A stretch of DNA of 30,389 nucleotides from positions 1 through 30,389 of the forward strand of contig DATECY010000152.1 of assembly GCA_035286665.1 (NCBI GenBank), read 5' to 3'. This DNA comes from RBG-16-68-21 sp035286665. GTDB taxonomy: Bacteria; Actinomycetota; Acidimicrobiia; Spongiisociales; UBA11373. Position 1 is the first letter of the stretch; every line of letters starts with the position of its first letter. The notes below the pieces were generated by a model. The model saw nothing but the letters and a program-made list of their open reading frames with translations. It made no database searches and had not been told where the DNA came from. This document shows, in pieces, positions 14,032-23,197 of this stretch. A program made the position numbers and the translations under genes.

Positions 14032-14683
14032 CTCTTCTCCGCTTCGTCTCCTCGAGTGCCCCCCCGATGCGGCGGCTCCATTCCTCGGTCATCGCTCCGA
14101 TCGGATCGGCGCGATCCTCGTAGTCGCCGGGGAAGATCGGCTCGCAGGTGGCTCCCGAGGCCGGCTTGCGGGCTATGCCCTTGCCGCCCCGACCCATCAC
14201 GAGATCGGTGCCCCATATCGCCACCGGGACGAGGGGCACCCCCGTTCGCCTGGCGAGCCACGCCGCCCCGCGTTTGGGGACGGCCTCACCCCAGTTCCAC
14301 ACACGGACTCCTTCGGGGAACACGCCGATGGTCCCCCCGGCGCGAAGTTCGGTGATGGCGGTACGCAGGGCACCGAGCGGCACCCTCGTTCGAGACATCG
14401 GAATCGCCCCCAGCCAGAGGGTGAGCCGGTCGAAGAACGCCGAGTTCCCGTAGAGCTCGTCGACCGCGAGGTATCGGATCGGGCGTTGCGCCGCCAGGCT
14501 CACCATCACCGGATCGATGTTGGAGAAATGGTTGGCGGCGACGACCACGGGCCCATCGGGGATCGATGGTCCCTGTCGTTCCCAATCGACCCACCAGCGT
14601 CCGAGGACCCCGACGATGGGCAGCACCGACCTCCAGGTTCCCTCGGCGAGCCGGGGGAACCCGGCGCTATGCCGGGGTTCCAA
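14012..14683 (-). CDS. plsC: 1-acyl-sn-glycerol-3-phosphate acyltransferase
   Basis: Phospholipid biosynthesis enzyme acylating lysophosphatidic acid at the membrane. The catalytic NHFSNID (NHx4D) lies at residues 51-57, AIPMSRTRV near 93, and the FPEG motif at 122-125. Length is 223 aa using TTG 14683, which overlaps the holB end by 17 nt; GTG 14626 with GGAGG three bases upstream is the alternative and would trim 19 residues. The final five or six residues and the stop codon come from a heptad repeat array, which suggests that the gene's original 3' end was rewritten. It is part of the MFS-tmk-holB-plsC unit. Confidence 0.85.
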   Translation of the reverse strand: MEPRHSAGFPRLAEGTWRSVLPIVGVLGRWWVDWERQGPSIPDGPVVVAANHFSNIDPVMVSLAAQRPIRYLAVDELYGNSAFFDRLTLWLGAIPMSRTRVPLGALRTAITELRAGGTIGVFPEGVRVWNWGEAVPKRGAAWLARRTGVPLVPVAIWGTDLVMGRGGKGIARKPASGATCEPIFPGDYEDRADPIGAMTEEWSRRIGGALEETKRRRAVSFEL

Positions 14684-15728
14684 GATCGGCAAAGAGCGCG
14701 CTGAAGGCGAGCTCCGGTCGCTGGTTGACGTCGAGGGCATCGATGGTGTCGAGGACCCGCCGCGCCTTGGCCACCGCGTCGCGTGGGCTCACCTCGGCAA
14801 GGTCGGTGCCGGCCAGGTCGCGATTGCGCACCGGGGCACCAAACTGGGCGGCGGCGGCATCCCGATACCAGGAGGCGAGGATCTCCAGCCCGCCGACGTG
14901 GAGGGCGGCGGCGGCTCGCTTGCGCTCCCGCTCGTGCCGCTCCCGCAGGGTTCGGGCCTCCCGGCCCTCCCCCTCGGCGCGCTCCAACTCCAAGGTCTGG
15001 CGCTCATCCAAACCCTCGAGCAGCGGGTCGGCAGCCGACACCAATTCGTCGGCGAGCCGAAAGGCGTCGCCGGGCCGGACAGTGACCCGCTTCGGTACCG
15101 AGAGCCATGCGGTGCGGAACGCTGCGACCTCCGGCTTGGTCGCCAGCATCAGGGCGAGGCCCGGTCGCCCGCCCGAAGCGGCGGCGGCCCGCTCGGCCTG
15201 ATCGGGCTCGACCCCCCGACGCGCCAGCGCCGCCGCTATCTCGTCGTCGGGCACCCTCCCGAACACGACGGTACGGGACCTGCTGGCCACCGTCGACGGA
15301 AGATCGTCAACCGACTCGGCGACCAGCACGAACACGGTGGTGGGGGTCGGCTCCTCGAGCGTCTTGAGGAGCGCGTTGGCGGCCTCCTCGTTCATCGCAC
15401 CCGCCTCCTCGAACACGAAGACCTTACGGGAGGCCTCGACGGGGGTCAGCACGGAGCGGGCGACGGTTTCGCGCGCCCGATCGACGGTGAGGGCAGTGCG
15501 TCCGTCCGGCTCGACCAACAGCAGGTCGGGGTGCCCATCGTTCATGACCCGCCGGATGCACGAGGCGTCGTCGCCGCAGAGCACGGCGGCAGCGAAGCGC
15601 CTGGCCACGGTCGCCTTGCCGACGCTGCCCGGGCCTACGAACAGGTATGCATGCGACGGCCGCGCCACGTCGCCGGTGAGCATCTCGATGATCGACCGAT
15701 GCCCGATGACGTCGGAGAACACCGTCAT
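14667..15728 (-). CDS. holB: DNA polymerase III subunit delta'
   Basis: Clamp-loader subunit, 353 aa. The P-loop-like GPGSVGKAT is at 32-40, a reduced zinc-module remnant (LCGDDASCIRR) follows, then HPDLLLVEP and the AAA+ blocks KVFVFEEAGAMNEEAANALL and KTLEEPTPTTVFVLVAE, and the helical C-terminal domain. It starts at ATG 15728, overlapping the tmk stop by 4 nt (ATGA). tmk-holB pairing is widespread in bacteria and supports the call over generic DnaX-like ATPases. Confidence 0.93.
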   Translation of the reverse strand: MTVFSDVIGHRSIIEMLTGDVARPSHAYLFVGPGSVGKATVARRFAAAVLCGDDASCIRRVMNDGHPDLLLVEPDGRTALTVDRARETVARSVLTPVEASRKVFVFEEAGAMNEEAANALLKTLEEPTPTTVFVLVAESVDDLPSTVASRSRTVVFGRVPDDEIAAALARRGVEPDQAERAAAASGGRPGLALMLATKPEVAAFRTAWLSVPKRVTVRPGDAFRLADELVSAADPLLEGLDERQTLELERAEGEGREARTLRERHERERKRAAAALHVGGLEILASWYRDAAAAQFGAPVRNRDLAGTDLAEVSPRDAVAKARRVLDTIDALDVNQRPELAFSALFADLGTPA

Positions 15729-16327
15729 GCCGGGCCCATGACGGCGGCTATGGCGTCGGCGACGACGGCGGCGAACGGCCGCGAGGCATCCACCACGACG
15801 AACCGATCCGGCTCGGCGGCAGCGAGGGCGTCATACGCTTCGGCCACCCGTTCTTGGAGGCCGAGCCCCTCACGGGAGATGCGATCCGCCTGCCGCTCGC
15901 GGGCGAGGCCGGTGTCCGCCGCCACTCGGAGCAGCACCACCCGCTCCGGCCACACCCCGCGCAACCCCGCCTCGTTCACGGCGCGCACCCGGTCGATGCC
16001 GAGGCCGCGGCCCGCACCCTGATAGGCGAGCGACGAGTACACGCATCGGTCCGACACCACGATCCGCCCCGCCGCCAGTGCGGGACCGATCACCCGTGCC
16101 GCCAGCTGGGCGCGCGCCGCGGCGAACAACAACGCCTCGGTCCAACCGTCGAGGGGGTCGCTGCGGTCGAGGAGGATCTCCCTGATCGCCTCCCCGGTGA
16201 CCGTCCCGCCCGGCTCGCGAACCGTCACCACCTCCAAACCGGCGGCCTCGAACGACGCCGTGATCGCCGCGGCCACGGTCGACTTGCCCGCTCCGTCGAT
16301 CCCTTCGACCGCGACGTATCGGATCAC
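15725..16327 (-). CDS. tmk: Thymidylate kinase
   Basis: Phosphorylates dTMP to dTDP. The 200-aa protein has P-loop GIDGAGKST at 9-17, TVREPGGTVTGEAIR, the DR-motif VSDRCVYSSLAYQG and a LID region RQADRISREGLGLQ. Start GTG 16327 overlaps the MFS gene stop by 4 nt (GTGA), and the end overlaps holB by 4 nt (ATGA), so all three are translationally coupled. Confidence 0.95.
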   Translation of the reverse strand: MIRYVAVEGIDGAGKSTVAAAITASFEAAGLEVVTVREPGGTVTGEAIREILLDRSDPLDGWTEALLFAAARAQLAARVIGPALAAGRIVVSDRCVYSSLAYQGAGRGLGIDRVRAVNEAGLRGVWPERVVLLRVAADTGLARERQADRISREGLGLQERVAEAYDALAAAEPDRFVVVDASRPFAAVVADAIAAVMGPA

Positions 16328-17745
16328 TCGTCGCCACCACGATCGGCAAGCACGTCGAGCTCGGCGGTCTCGTCGAGTCCGGAGATGGCCTTGCGATGTT
16401 TGCGAAACGCCTCGGCCGCGGCACCGACCTCGGGGCGCACCCCGGTGTGACCGAGTTCGAGGAGGCTGCGGCGGGTGCTCCACAAGGCGAGGAGCCCGGT
16501 GCCGGCCATGAGAATCCCGCCGGCGAGCAGCACGACGCGCGCCCCGGTACCGAGCAGACCGGGAAGCCATCCATTCAGCACCTCCGAAGCGGGGAGCGCC
16601 ACCATCATCGAGGTGAGCAGGCCGATCCTCATCACCGAGAACAGCGCGGCGAACGTCCGCCCGCGCAACTCGTCCTCGACATGCTCGTGGAGGTGGGCGA
16701 ACCCAAGCACGTAGGCGGAGCCGGCGCCATAGCCCATCACGAACACCCATCCCACCCCGCCGAAGATCGTCTTGACGAACGCCGCCGCCCCGAGGCCGCC
16801 TCCCGTGACGAGCAGGGCGATCGAGAAGAACACGTCCTTGTGCACGATGCGCGGCCCGAAGATCGTGACGATGACGATGCCGAGCCCGGCGCCGACTCCG
16901 AATGCCGTGAGCAGGGCAGGGAAGCCGACCGTCCCCGCATTCAGCACGTCTTTGGCGAACGGCTTGCCGAGCACGACGATGATCCCTCCGCCGGCGAGTG
17001 CCACCATCATCGCCAGCACCACGGCGCGCACCCGGCGCTCGGTCGCCACGAAGACGATGCCATCCCACAGGTCACGTAACGGCGCCACCGGATTCCTGTG
17101 CCCGGCCTTGGCCTTGACCTCCGATCGATAGACCAAGGGGGGGAGCGTGAGGATGAACGCCGCAGACGCCAGGTAGGTGAGCGCGTCGATGAGGAAGGCC
17201 ACACCCTCCTGGGTGCCCGGGAGTAGCCCCCACAACGTGACGTTGTCTCCGAGCGGGGCAATGGCGAGGAACAGTGCGGCACCGAGCGGGAAGGTGCCGT
17301 AGGCCGCGCTCAGTGAAAGGCTGTTCGCCCTCACCAGCTCGTTGCGCTGGACGAGGGTCGGCACCGACGCCTCCTTTGCCGGCTGGAACACCAGCGTGAA
17401 TGCCTCCAGGAGCAGGTTCACCACCACCAGCGCCCCGATCGTCTGCACGAAGGCGAGGCTCACGACGAGCGCCGCCCGCCCGACCTCGCTGACGATCATC
17501 ACCTGCTTGCGGGGAAGCCGGTCGGCCACCACTCCGCCGATCGCTGCAAAGAACAGGCCGGGGACGATTCGGGAGGTGAGGGCGAGCACGATGCCGCCGC
17601 CTCCGGCGAGCGACTCGGCAAGCGAGAGGGTGGCGAGGATCGCCACCCAGTCACCGGTGCTGCTGATGAACCCGGCCTTCCACAGCCGCGAAAACGGCCC
17701 CGACTTCATCAGGGCCCACGCCGATCTCGCCGGTGCTGAGGTCAC
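16324..17745 (-). CDS. Major facilitator superfamily exporter (about 12 TM)
   Basis: A 473-aa transporter with an enterobactin-exporter/MFS_3-like start (FSRLWKAGFISSTGDWVAIL), the loop motif VVADRLPRKQVMIVSEVGRA after TM2, and hydrophobic segments through to about residue 425. The hydrophilic C-terminal tail (EAFRKHRKAISGLDETAEL) is cytoplasmic. Substrate unknown. GTG 17745 is used; ATG 17709 is an alternative; neither has a strong ribosome binding site. Coupling to tmk-holB is presumably operon convenience rather than shared function. Confidence 0.85.
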   Translation of the reverse strand: MTSAPARSAWALMKSGPFSRLWKAGFISSTGDWVAILATLSLAESLAGGGGIVLALTSRIVPGLFFAAIGGVVADRLPRKQVMIVSEVGRAALVVSLAFVQTIGALVVVNLLLEAFTLVFQPAKEASVPTLVQRNELVRANSLSLSAAYGTFPLGAALFLAIAPLGDNVTLWGLLPGTQEGVAFLIDALTYLASAAFILTLPPLVYRSEVKAKAGHRNPVAPLRDLWDGIVFVATERRVRAVVLAMMVALAGGGIIVVLGKPFAKDVLNAGTVGFPALLTAFGVGAGLGIVIVTIFGPRIVHKDVFFSIALLVTGGGLGAAAFVKTIFGGVGWVFVMGYGAGSAYVLGFAHLHEHVEDELRGRTFAALFSVMRIGLLTSMMVALPASEVLNGWLPGLLGTGARVVLLAGGILMAGTGLLALWSTRRSLLELGHTGVRPEVGAAAEAFRKHRKAISGLDETAELDVLADRGGDE

Positions 17746-17792
17746 CGGCGAGAGGCTATCAGAGGCAGGTCAGGGGGCTTCCGGGCAGGAAG

Positions 17793-17841
17793 TCGTGAGT
17801 GGTGAGCAATGCGCAATGCGCAATGCGCGATGCGCGATGCG
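17793..17841. repeat. Heptanucleotide tandem array, 7 units
   Basis: Units TCGTGAG, TGGTGAG, CAATGCG three times, CGATGCG twice. A degenerate continuation with the same period (GGCGATG, GGCAATT, GGAAATG) occurs at 17871-17891. Both lie in the 176-bp gap between topA and the MFS gene; nothing else is visible there. Confidence 0.92.
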
Positions 17842-17921
17842 CAAGAGTCCTCCGGGCAGCGGGCAGGGTTGGCGATGGGCAATTGGAAATGAGCTGGCAG
17901 ATGGGAGCGGCAGGGGGCGGG

Positions 17922-20531
17922 CTAGCTCGGCTCCACCTTCATGCACGGCTTGAACTTCTTCCCCTCGGCCTCGAGTTTGGCGCGGCGGTCGGAGAGCAGT
18001 TCGGATGCTCGCTCGACGGTGATCGCCTCGACCGAATCCTCGCGGCGCAGCGAGGCGTTCACCGACCCGTCGGTGACGTAGGGACCAAAGCGTCCGTCCT
18101 TCACCACCACCGCGCAGCCGGTCGCGGGATCGGCACCCAACTCCCGCAGCGGGGCCGTCGCCTTGTGGCCTTTGCGTCGCTTCGGCTCTGCGAACAACGC
18201 CAGCGCACCGTCGAGGTCGATCGTGAAGATCTGATCTTCGGACTCGAGACTTCGCGTGTCGGCCGCCCGCTTGATGTAGGGCCCGTACCGACCGTTCTGG
18301 GCCTTGATCTCCTCGGTCGTCTCGGGGTCGACTCCGACCAACCGAGGGAGAGAGAGGAGGAGCAGCGCCTGGTCGAGGGTGACCTCGTCGAGCGACATGG
18401 TGGAGAACAGTGATGCCGTGGGCGGCTTGTCCTTGCTCTTCTTCGCTCCGTCTTCGTCTTCGGGCGACCCGAGCTGGACGTACGGTCCGAACCGCCCGGT
18501 GCGTGCGATCACCGGCTTTGCGGTCGCCGGATCCGTGCCGAGCACCCGGTCACCCGAGGGGGCATCGAGGAGCTCCACGGCCTTGTCCAGCGTCAACTCG
18601 TCGGGAGGCAGGTCCTCAGGGACACTCGCCCGTTCCTCGCCCCGCTGCAGGTACGGGCCGAACCGGCCGCTGCGCAGGACGATCTCGTCGGAGCCGTCGA
18701 AGGGGATCGTGTTGATGTCCCGCGCGTCGGCGTTCTCCATGGCGGACGCCACGAGCTGGACGAGGCCGGGATGGCCGTTGCCGAAGTAGAACTGCGACAG
18801 GTAGGGGACCATCTCCCGACCGCCGCCGGCGATCTCGTCGAGGTCCTCCTCCATCGATGCGGTGAACGTGTAGTCGACGAGGTCTCCGAAGTGGGTCTCG
18901 AGCAGGCGCACGGTGGCAAAGGCGGTGAAGGTGGGGACCAGTGCCGAGCCCTTCTTCCACACGTACCCGCGGTCCTGGATCGTCGTGATGATCGACGCGT
19001 ACGTCGACGGGCGACCGATCCCCAGCTCCTCGAGCCGCTTCACCAGCGACGCCTCCGTGTACCTCGCCGGCGGCTTTGTCTCATGGCCCACCGCGGTCAG
19101 CTCGTCGGCGACGACCGCCTGCCCCTCGACGAGCGGCGGGAGACGGCGTTCCTGATCCTCGAGCTCTGCGTCGGGATCGTCGGAACCCTCCACGTAGGCC
19201 CGCAGGAACCCGGGAAACGAGATGACCTTGCCCGAGGTGGCGAACTCGGCGTCCCGACCCGACCGGCCGGCTGCGCCGAGGCGCACCTGGACGCTCTCAC
19301 CGACCGCGTCGGCCATCTGCGAAGCGACCGTCCGCTTCCAGATGAGGTCGTAGAGCGCGGCCTGCTCGCTCGGCACCTCTTTGCGCACCCGATCGGGTGT
19401 GCGGAACACGTCACCCGCCGGGCGGATCGCCTCATGGGCCTCCTGAGCGTTCTTCACCTTGGAGGCGTACACCCGCGGCCGATCGGGGACGTACTCACGC
19501 CCGTACAGCTCGGCAACCTGAGCGCGCGCCGTCGCCACCGCGGTCTCCGAAAGCGAGGTGCTGTCGGTCCGCATGTAGGTGATGTATCCGCCCTCGTAGA
19601 GGCGCTGGGCAATCTGCATCGTGCGTTGCGCCCCAAAACGCAGCTTGCGGGATGCTTCCTGCTGCAACGTCGAGGTGCGAAACGGCGGATATGGAGAGCG
19701 CTTGTACGGCTTGCGCTCTACCGACCGGATGGCGAACGAAGCCCCTCCGAGGTCGCCGACCACCTCTTCCGCCCCGGCACGATCGAGCACGACGACGTCG
19801 TCGCGTGACAGGTCGCCACCGCGATCGAAATCCTTTCCGGTGGCCACCCGGGTGCCCCCCAGCGCCGCGAGGGTCGCCGAGAAACCACCACTGCCGGTCG
19901 AGAAGGCTCCCTCGACGTCCCAGTAGGAGGCAGCGCGAAAGCGCATCCGCTCCCGCTCGCGTTCGACGACGATCCGGATGGCCGGGCTCTGCACTCGTCC
20001 TGCCGACAGTTTCGGCTTGACCAGCTTCCACAGCACCGGGGACACCTCATACCCGAACAACCGGTCGAGGATGCGGCGGGTCTCCTGGGCGTCGACGAGG
20101 CGGCGGTCGAGCTCCCGCGGTGATGCCACCGCGTGGTGGATCGCCTCGGCGGTGATCTCGTGGAACACCATCCGCTTGACCGGCACCTTGGGATTGAGCA
20201 CCTCGGTGAGATGCCACGCGATCGACTCGCCTTCGCGGTCCTCGTCGGTCGCCAGGAACACCTCGTCGGCTTCCTTGAGCAGGCCTTTGAGCTTGGACAC
20301 CTGCTGACGCTTGTCTGCCGGCACGACGTAGAGAGGCTTGAAGTCGTTCTCGGTGTCGACGCCGAGACGGGCCCACGGCTCCTGCTTCAATGCTGCCGGC
20401 ACATCGGCGGCATTGCGCGGGAGATCGCGGATGTGGCCGACCGACGACTCGACGACATAGCCATTGCCGAGAAATCCGCCGATGGTGCGGGCTTTGGCGG
20501 GCGACTCGACGATCACGAGTTTGAACGGCAT
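17922..20531 (-). CDS. topA: DNA topoisomerase I (type IA)
   Basis: Relaxes negative supercoils. The 869-aa protein has Toprim at 1-120 with E9 and the D96-x-D98-x-E100 triad (ATDEDREGE), SAGRVQSPAIR at 176-186, and the active-site tyrosine Y319 in GGYITYMRTDS. The C-terminus carries several GRFGPYV-type repeats (SGRFGPYLQRGEE, TGRFGPYVQLGS, NGRYGPYIKRA, DGRFGPYVTDG) instead of zinc fingers, as is usual in actinobacteria. The tail ends with a basic KLEAEGKKFKPCMKVEPS. ATG 20531 has GGAG three bases upstream. It precedes the MFS-tmk-holB unit, a frequent actinobacterial order. Confidence 0.97.
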   Translation of the reverse strand: MPFKLVIVESPAKARTIGGFLGNGYVVESSVGHIRDLPRNAADVPAALKQEPWARLGVDTENDFKPLYVVPADKRQQVSKLKGLLKEADEVFLATDEDREGESIAWHLTEVLNPKVPVKRMVFHEITAEAIHHAVASPRELDRRLVDAQETRRILDRLFGYEVSPVLWKLVKPKLSAGRVQSPAIRIVVERERERMRFRAASYWDVEGAFSTGSGGFSATLAALGGTRVATGKDFDRGGDLSRDDVVVLDRAGAEEVVGDLGGASFAIRSVERKPYKRSPYPPFRTSTLQQEASRKLRFGAQRTMQIAQRLYEGGYITYMRTDSTSLSETAVATARAQVAELYGREYVPDRPRVYASKVKNAQEAHEAIRPAGDVFRTPDRVRKEVPSEQAALYDLIWKRTVASQMADAVGESVQVRLGAAGRSGRDAEFATSGKVISFPGFLRAYVEGSDDPDAELEDQERRLPPLVEGQAVVADELTAVGHETKPPARYTEASLVKRLEELGIGRPSTYASIITTIQDRGYVWKKGSALVPTFTAFATVRLLETHFGDLVDYTFTASMEEDLDEIAGGGREMVPYLSQFYFGNGHPGLVQLVASAMENADARDINTIPFDGSDEIVLRSGRFGPYLQRGEERASVPEDLPPDELTLDKAVELLDAPSGDRVLGTDPATAKPVIARTGRFGPYVQLGSPEDEDGAKKSKDKPPTASLFSTMSLDEVTLDQALLLLSLPRLVGVDPETTEEIKAQNGRYGPYIKRAADTRSLESEDQIFTIDLDGALALFAEPKRRKGHKATAPLRELGADPATGCAVVVKDGRFGPYVTDGSVNASLRREDSVEAITVERASELLSDRRAKLEAEGKKFKPCMKVEPS

Positions 20532-20585
20532 GGTCTCCAGGGGAAGGGTGGGCGTGGCACGGTTTACGGCTGTAGCACCGGCATG

Positions 20586-21680
20586 TCAAGAACTGCTGGC
20601 GTCACCTCCCCCGCGTTCGACCCCGGCAACGGCTGCGGTGAAGCCCTCCATGAAGCGGTCCGACACCGACTCCCACGACCATTCGTCGACGATCCTCCGC
20701 CGCCCTTGGCGACCCATCGTCGTGGCCAGTGCAGGGTCCTCGATCAAGATTCGGAGTGCCTCGACGAGCGCATCGGTTCTGTCGACGACAAAGCCGGTGA
20801 CCCCGGGGAGGACGGTCTCGGGGGCGCCGCCGGAATCGCCGGCGATCACCGCAAGCCCGGTCGCGGCCGCCTCGAGATACACGACGCCGAGTCCCTCGAC
20901 CTCGAGTCCGAACCAGCGAGACCGACAGGGCATGGCGAACACGGACATCTCTCGATACAGGCCGGGGAGCCGGTGATAGGGCACTCGCACCTCGAAGCGG
21001 CAGGGCACCCCGAGACGATCCGCCAGCCGGCGAAGCGCCGTCTCGTCGCGACCCGCGCCGACGAACAGACCCTCGATCGCCAGCCCGTCGATGCGCAGCG
21101 AGGCCAGCGCCTCGATCACCCGCCGCTGGCCCTTGCGCGGGACGAAACGGCTGACGCAGCCGACCACGGAGACGCCGCCGGGCCTGAGTCCGGGAGCGAA
21201 GGCCGGGTCGACACCCGCACCGACGGTCCGTACCGGCCGGCCCACCAGCCGCTCTACACGGTGAGTGGTGAACCGAGAGACCGCAAAGACGACGTCGGCA
21301 CGGCGCAACGGGTAGCGCACGATGCTGCGCGTCACGGGGAATGCGGCGGGAAGGGTGATCTCGGCGCCGTGGCACAGGACCCCGTACGGCACGCCCGTCT
21401 GCCTGCGGAGGTCGGGACCCATCTGGGCAAGCGGATAAGGCGCCCCAAAGAGCACGATGTCGGGATCGAAGTCCTCGACCTCGGTGCGGACCCACCAGCG
21501 GACCCTCCGCGTCGGCCACATGAACCGACGACGATCCCGGTTCACGCCCGGCGTGGCGTCGTCGTCTCGGGGGGCGAGCACCCGCACCTCCGCGGGCAGC
21601 GAGCCGACCAGACCGGCGAGATACTGCTGGATCCCACCCGGCTTGGGCGGATAGTCGTTGGTGACGAGCAGGACTCTCAT
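20586..21680 (-). CDS. Glycosyltransferase family 4 (PimB-like)
   Basis: A 364-aa GT-B enzyme. The N-terminus MRVLLVTNDYPPKPGGIQQYL with the acceptor-site GG, central VGCVSRFVPRKGQRRVIEAL, and the donor-site EGLGVVYLEAAATGLAVIAG with EX7E-type geometry place it in GT4. In actinobacteria such enzymes mannosylate phosphatidylinositol or act in cell-envelope glycan synthesis; the precise acceptor is not determinable. ATG 21680; there is no clear Shine-Dalgarno sequence. It sits 38 nt after the double histidine-phosphatase gene and 54 nt before topA. Confidence 0.85.
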   Translation of the reverse strand: MRVLLVTNDYPPKPGGIQQYLAGLVGSLPAEVRVLAPRDDDATPGVNRDRRRFMWPTRRVRWWVRTEVEDFDPDIVLFGAPYPLAQMGPDLRRQTGVPYGVLCHGAEITLPAAFPVTRSIVRYPLRRADVVFAVSRFTTHRVERLVGRPVRTVGAGVDPAFAPGLRPGGVSVVGCVSRFVPRKGQRRVIEALASLRIDGLAIEGLFVGAGRDETALRRLADRLGVPCRFEVRVPYHRLPGLYREMSVFAMPCRSRWFGLEVEGLGVVYLEAAATGLAVIAGDSGGAPETVLPGVTGFVVDRTDALVEALRILIEDPALATTMGRQGRRRIVDEWSWESVSDRFMEGFTAAVAGVERGGGDASSS

Positions 21681-21718
21681 CAGGCGCGAGGATGGCAGAC
21701 GACGCCCGTCCCGGGGCG

Positions 21719-22951
21719 TCAACCTGTGCCCGTGTTGTAGTCGACGAGCACCGACGACCCGTCGGTGACCCGGACGTTGGAGACGGTGGCGTTGCCGGGG
21801 ATCGAGAGCGATCGCCACGCGCTCCAACCGATCCCGAGGATGCGTGCCGCCGCGGCCCAGATCAGGCCGCCGTGGCTGACCAGGGCGATCCTCTCGCCGG
21901 GGTGCATCATCGACACGTCACCGATCGCGCCGTCGAGGCGCTTGCCTGCCCCGTCGAACGTCTCCCCCGTCCCGCCCCTGGGCAGGTCGTGGCCGTGCTC
22001 GAACACCGCCGACCACTCCTCAGGGTGACGCTGGGAGATCTCGGTGAAGGTCAAGTCCTCCCACGCACCGAAGTCGATCTCGATGAGGTCGTCACGAATC
22101 CCCACCGGAAGGTGATGGTGAGCGGCGAACGCCTCGGCGGTCGCACGCGCCCGCCGCAGCGGCGACGTATACACCCGACTCACCGCCGGATGGCGCGCCC
22201 CGAGCGCCTCCGCCTGCGATCTCCCCCGCTCGCTGAGGGGACCGTCGGTACGGCCATGCCACCGCCCCATCAGGTTCGCTTCTGATTCTCCGTGTCTGAT
22301 CAGGGCGATCGCCGCCTCGTCCTCGGAGTCGGTACCAAGGTGGGTGACGTCGTTGAACACCTTGAGATGGAACCCGCCCTCGGTTGCGATGACATCGGTG
22401 ACGGAGGCGTTGCGCAGAGGACCCAGACGGCGGCTCCCGTCGTTGGTGAGATCGGTGAGATCGTGGCCTCCGCGCGCGAACCCGGCCTCCACCGCGGCGT
22501 GGATCACCCCTCCGTGAGTGACGACGGCGACCCGCGACCCGTCGGATGCCTCGCCGATGAGTTGCTCCAAGGCGGTCCGGATCCGGTCGTGCAGCTCGAC
22601 CCACGACTCGCCTCCACCCAGCCTCACCGGTTCGCCTGCCGCGGCGCGAGCGGATTCGTCCGGATAGCGCGCATGTACCTCGGCGCGGGTGAGCCCCTCC
22701 CATCGGCCGATGTCGATCTCCCGCCATCGCGGATCCGGCGTGACCTCCAGCCCGGCAAGGCCGGCCGTTTCCATCGTCCGGTCCAGGTCGGAGGAGACGA
22801 CGACGTCGAACCCCCTCCGGGCGAGACATCCACCAAGGGCAGCCGCCTGAGCCCGACCGCGCTCACTCAGCGCGGCATCACCATGGCCCTGCCAGATGCC
22901 GGCGGCATTGGCGGTGGTCTCGGCGTGGCGAAGGAAGGTGATCTCGATCAG
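21719..22951 (-). CDS. Tandem histidine-phosphatase (phosphoglycerate-mutase-like) protein, probable CTG start
   Basis: Two complete histidine-phosphatase domains are fused in 410 aa. Domain 1 has the catalytic FLRHAET at 6-12 and THGG at 145-148; domain 2 has LIRHGESEAN at about 217-226 and VSHGG later, so both look active. The only ATG in this frame (22774) lies after the first catalytic motif, and an in-frame stop lies nine codons upstream of the likely N-terminus. No ATG, GTG or TTG exists in between; CTG 22951 has GGAGG (22962-22958) exactly six bases upstream and gives MIEITFLRHAET. It is divergent from the small membrane-protein gene at 22991. Substrate unknown. Confidence 0.85.
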   Translation of the reverse strand: MIEITFLRHAETTANAAGIWQGHGDAALSERGRAQAAALGGCLARRGFDVVVSSDLDRTMETAGLAGLEVTPDPRWREIDIGRWEGLTRAEVHARYPDESARAAAGEPVRLGGGESWVELHDRIRTALEQLIGEASDGSRVAVVTHGGVIHAAVEAGFARGGHDLTDLTNDGSRRLGPLRNASVTDVIATEGGFHLKVFNDVTHLGTDSEDEAAIALIRHGESEANLMGRWHGRTDGPLSERGRSQAEALGARHPAVSRVYTSPLRRARATAEAFAAHHHLPVGIRDDLIEIDFGAWEDLTFTEISQRHPEEWSAVFEHGHDLPRGGTGETFDGAGKRLDGAIGDVSMMHPGERIALVSHGGLIWAAAARILGIGWSAWRSLSIPGNATVSNVRVTDGSSVLVDYNTGTG

Positions 22952-22977
22952 GAACAGCCTCCGACTGGGAGCCCACG

Positions 22978-22983
22978 TAGGCT
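22978..22983 (+). promoter_or_regulatory. -10 element for a leaderless transcript
   Basis: TAGGCT fits the TANNNT actinobacterial -10 pattern and is followed by exactly seven bases before GTG 22991, so transcription would start at or near the start codon. No proper Shine-Dalgarno spacing is present, which agrees with leaderless translation. Confidence 0.5.
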
Positions 22984-22990
22984 AAAGGTT

Positions 22991-23197
22991 GTGAGCCACT
23001 TCGCCGCCGCCCAGGTCAACCTGCCCGACTCCCCCGGCAATGCCGTGGTGTGGGTCCTGTTCTTGGCGGCACTCGCCGGCATGTGGATGCTGCTGAGGCG
23101 TACCCAGCGACGGGCCGAGCAGACCCGGCGCGAGCGAATCCGTCGCCAGCAGGAGTGGATGAACCGTCCCGAGCCGGAGGACCCTTCGGAGCTATGA
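22991..23197 (+). CDS. Small single-TM membrane protein, 68 aa
   Basis: GTG 22991 opens VSHFAAAQVNLPDSPGNAVV, then a TM helix at about 20-36 (VWVLFLAALAGMWMLL), followed by a strongly basic, likely coiled or amphipathic stretch (RRTQRRAEQTRRERIRRQQE) and an acidic tail. Orientation should be N-out, C-in by the positive-inside rule. Function unknown; it could be a membrane tether or small regulatory peptide. The frame extends upstream to 22292 but overlaps the phosphatase gene there. The stop codon TGA at 23195-23197 falls inside the first heptad unit of a downstream array. Confidence 0.7.
   Translation: MSHFAAAQVNLPDSPGNAVVWVLFLAALAGMWMLLRRTQRRAEQTRRERIRRQQEWMNRPEPEDPSEL

Noticed and set aside
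16728..17068. Large Arg-rich frame overlapping the start of tmk and the MFS gene
   Set aside because: It merges the true tmk frame with an out-of-frame shadow of the MFS gene; tmk starts at GTG 16327.
18771..19808. Long plus-strand open frames across topA and other minus-strand genes
   Set aside because: High GC keeps antisense frames open; composition and lack of motifs mark them as shadows.
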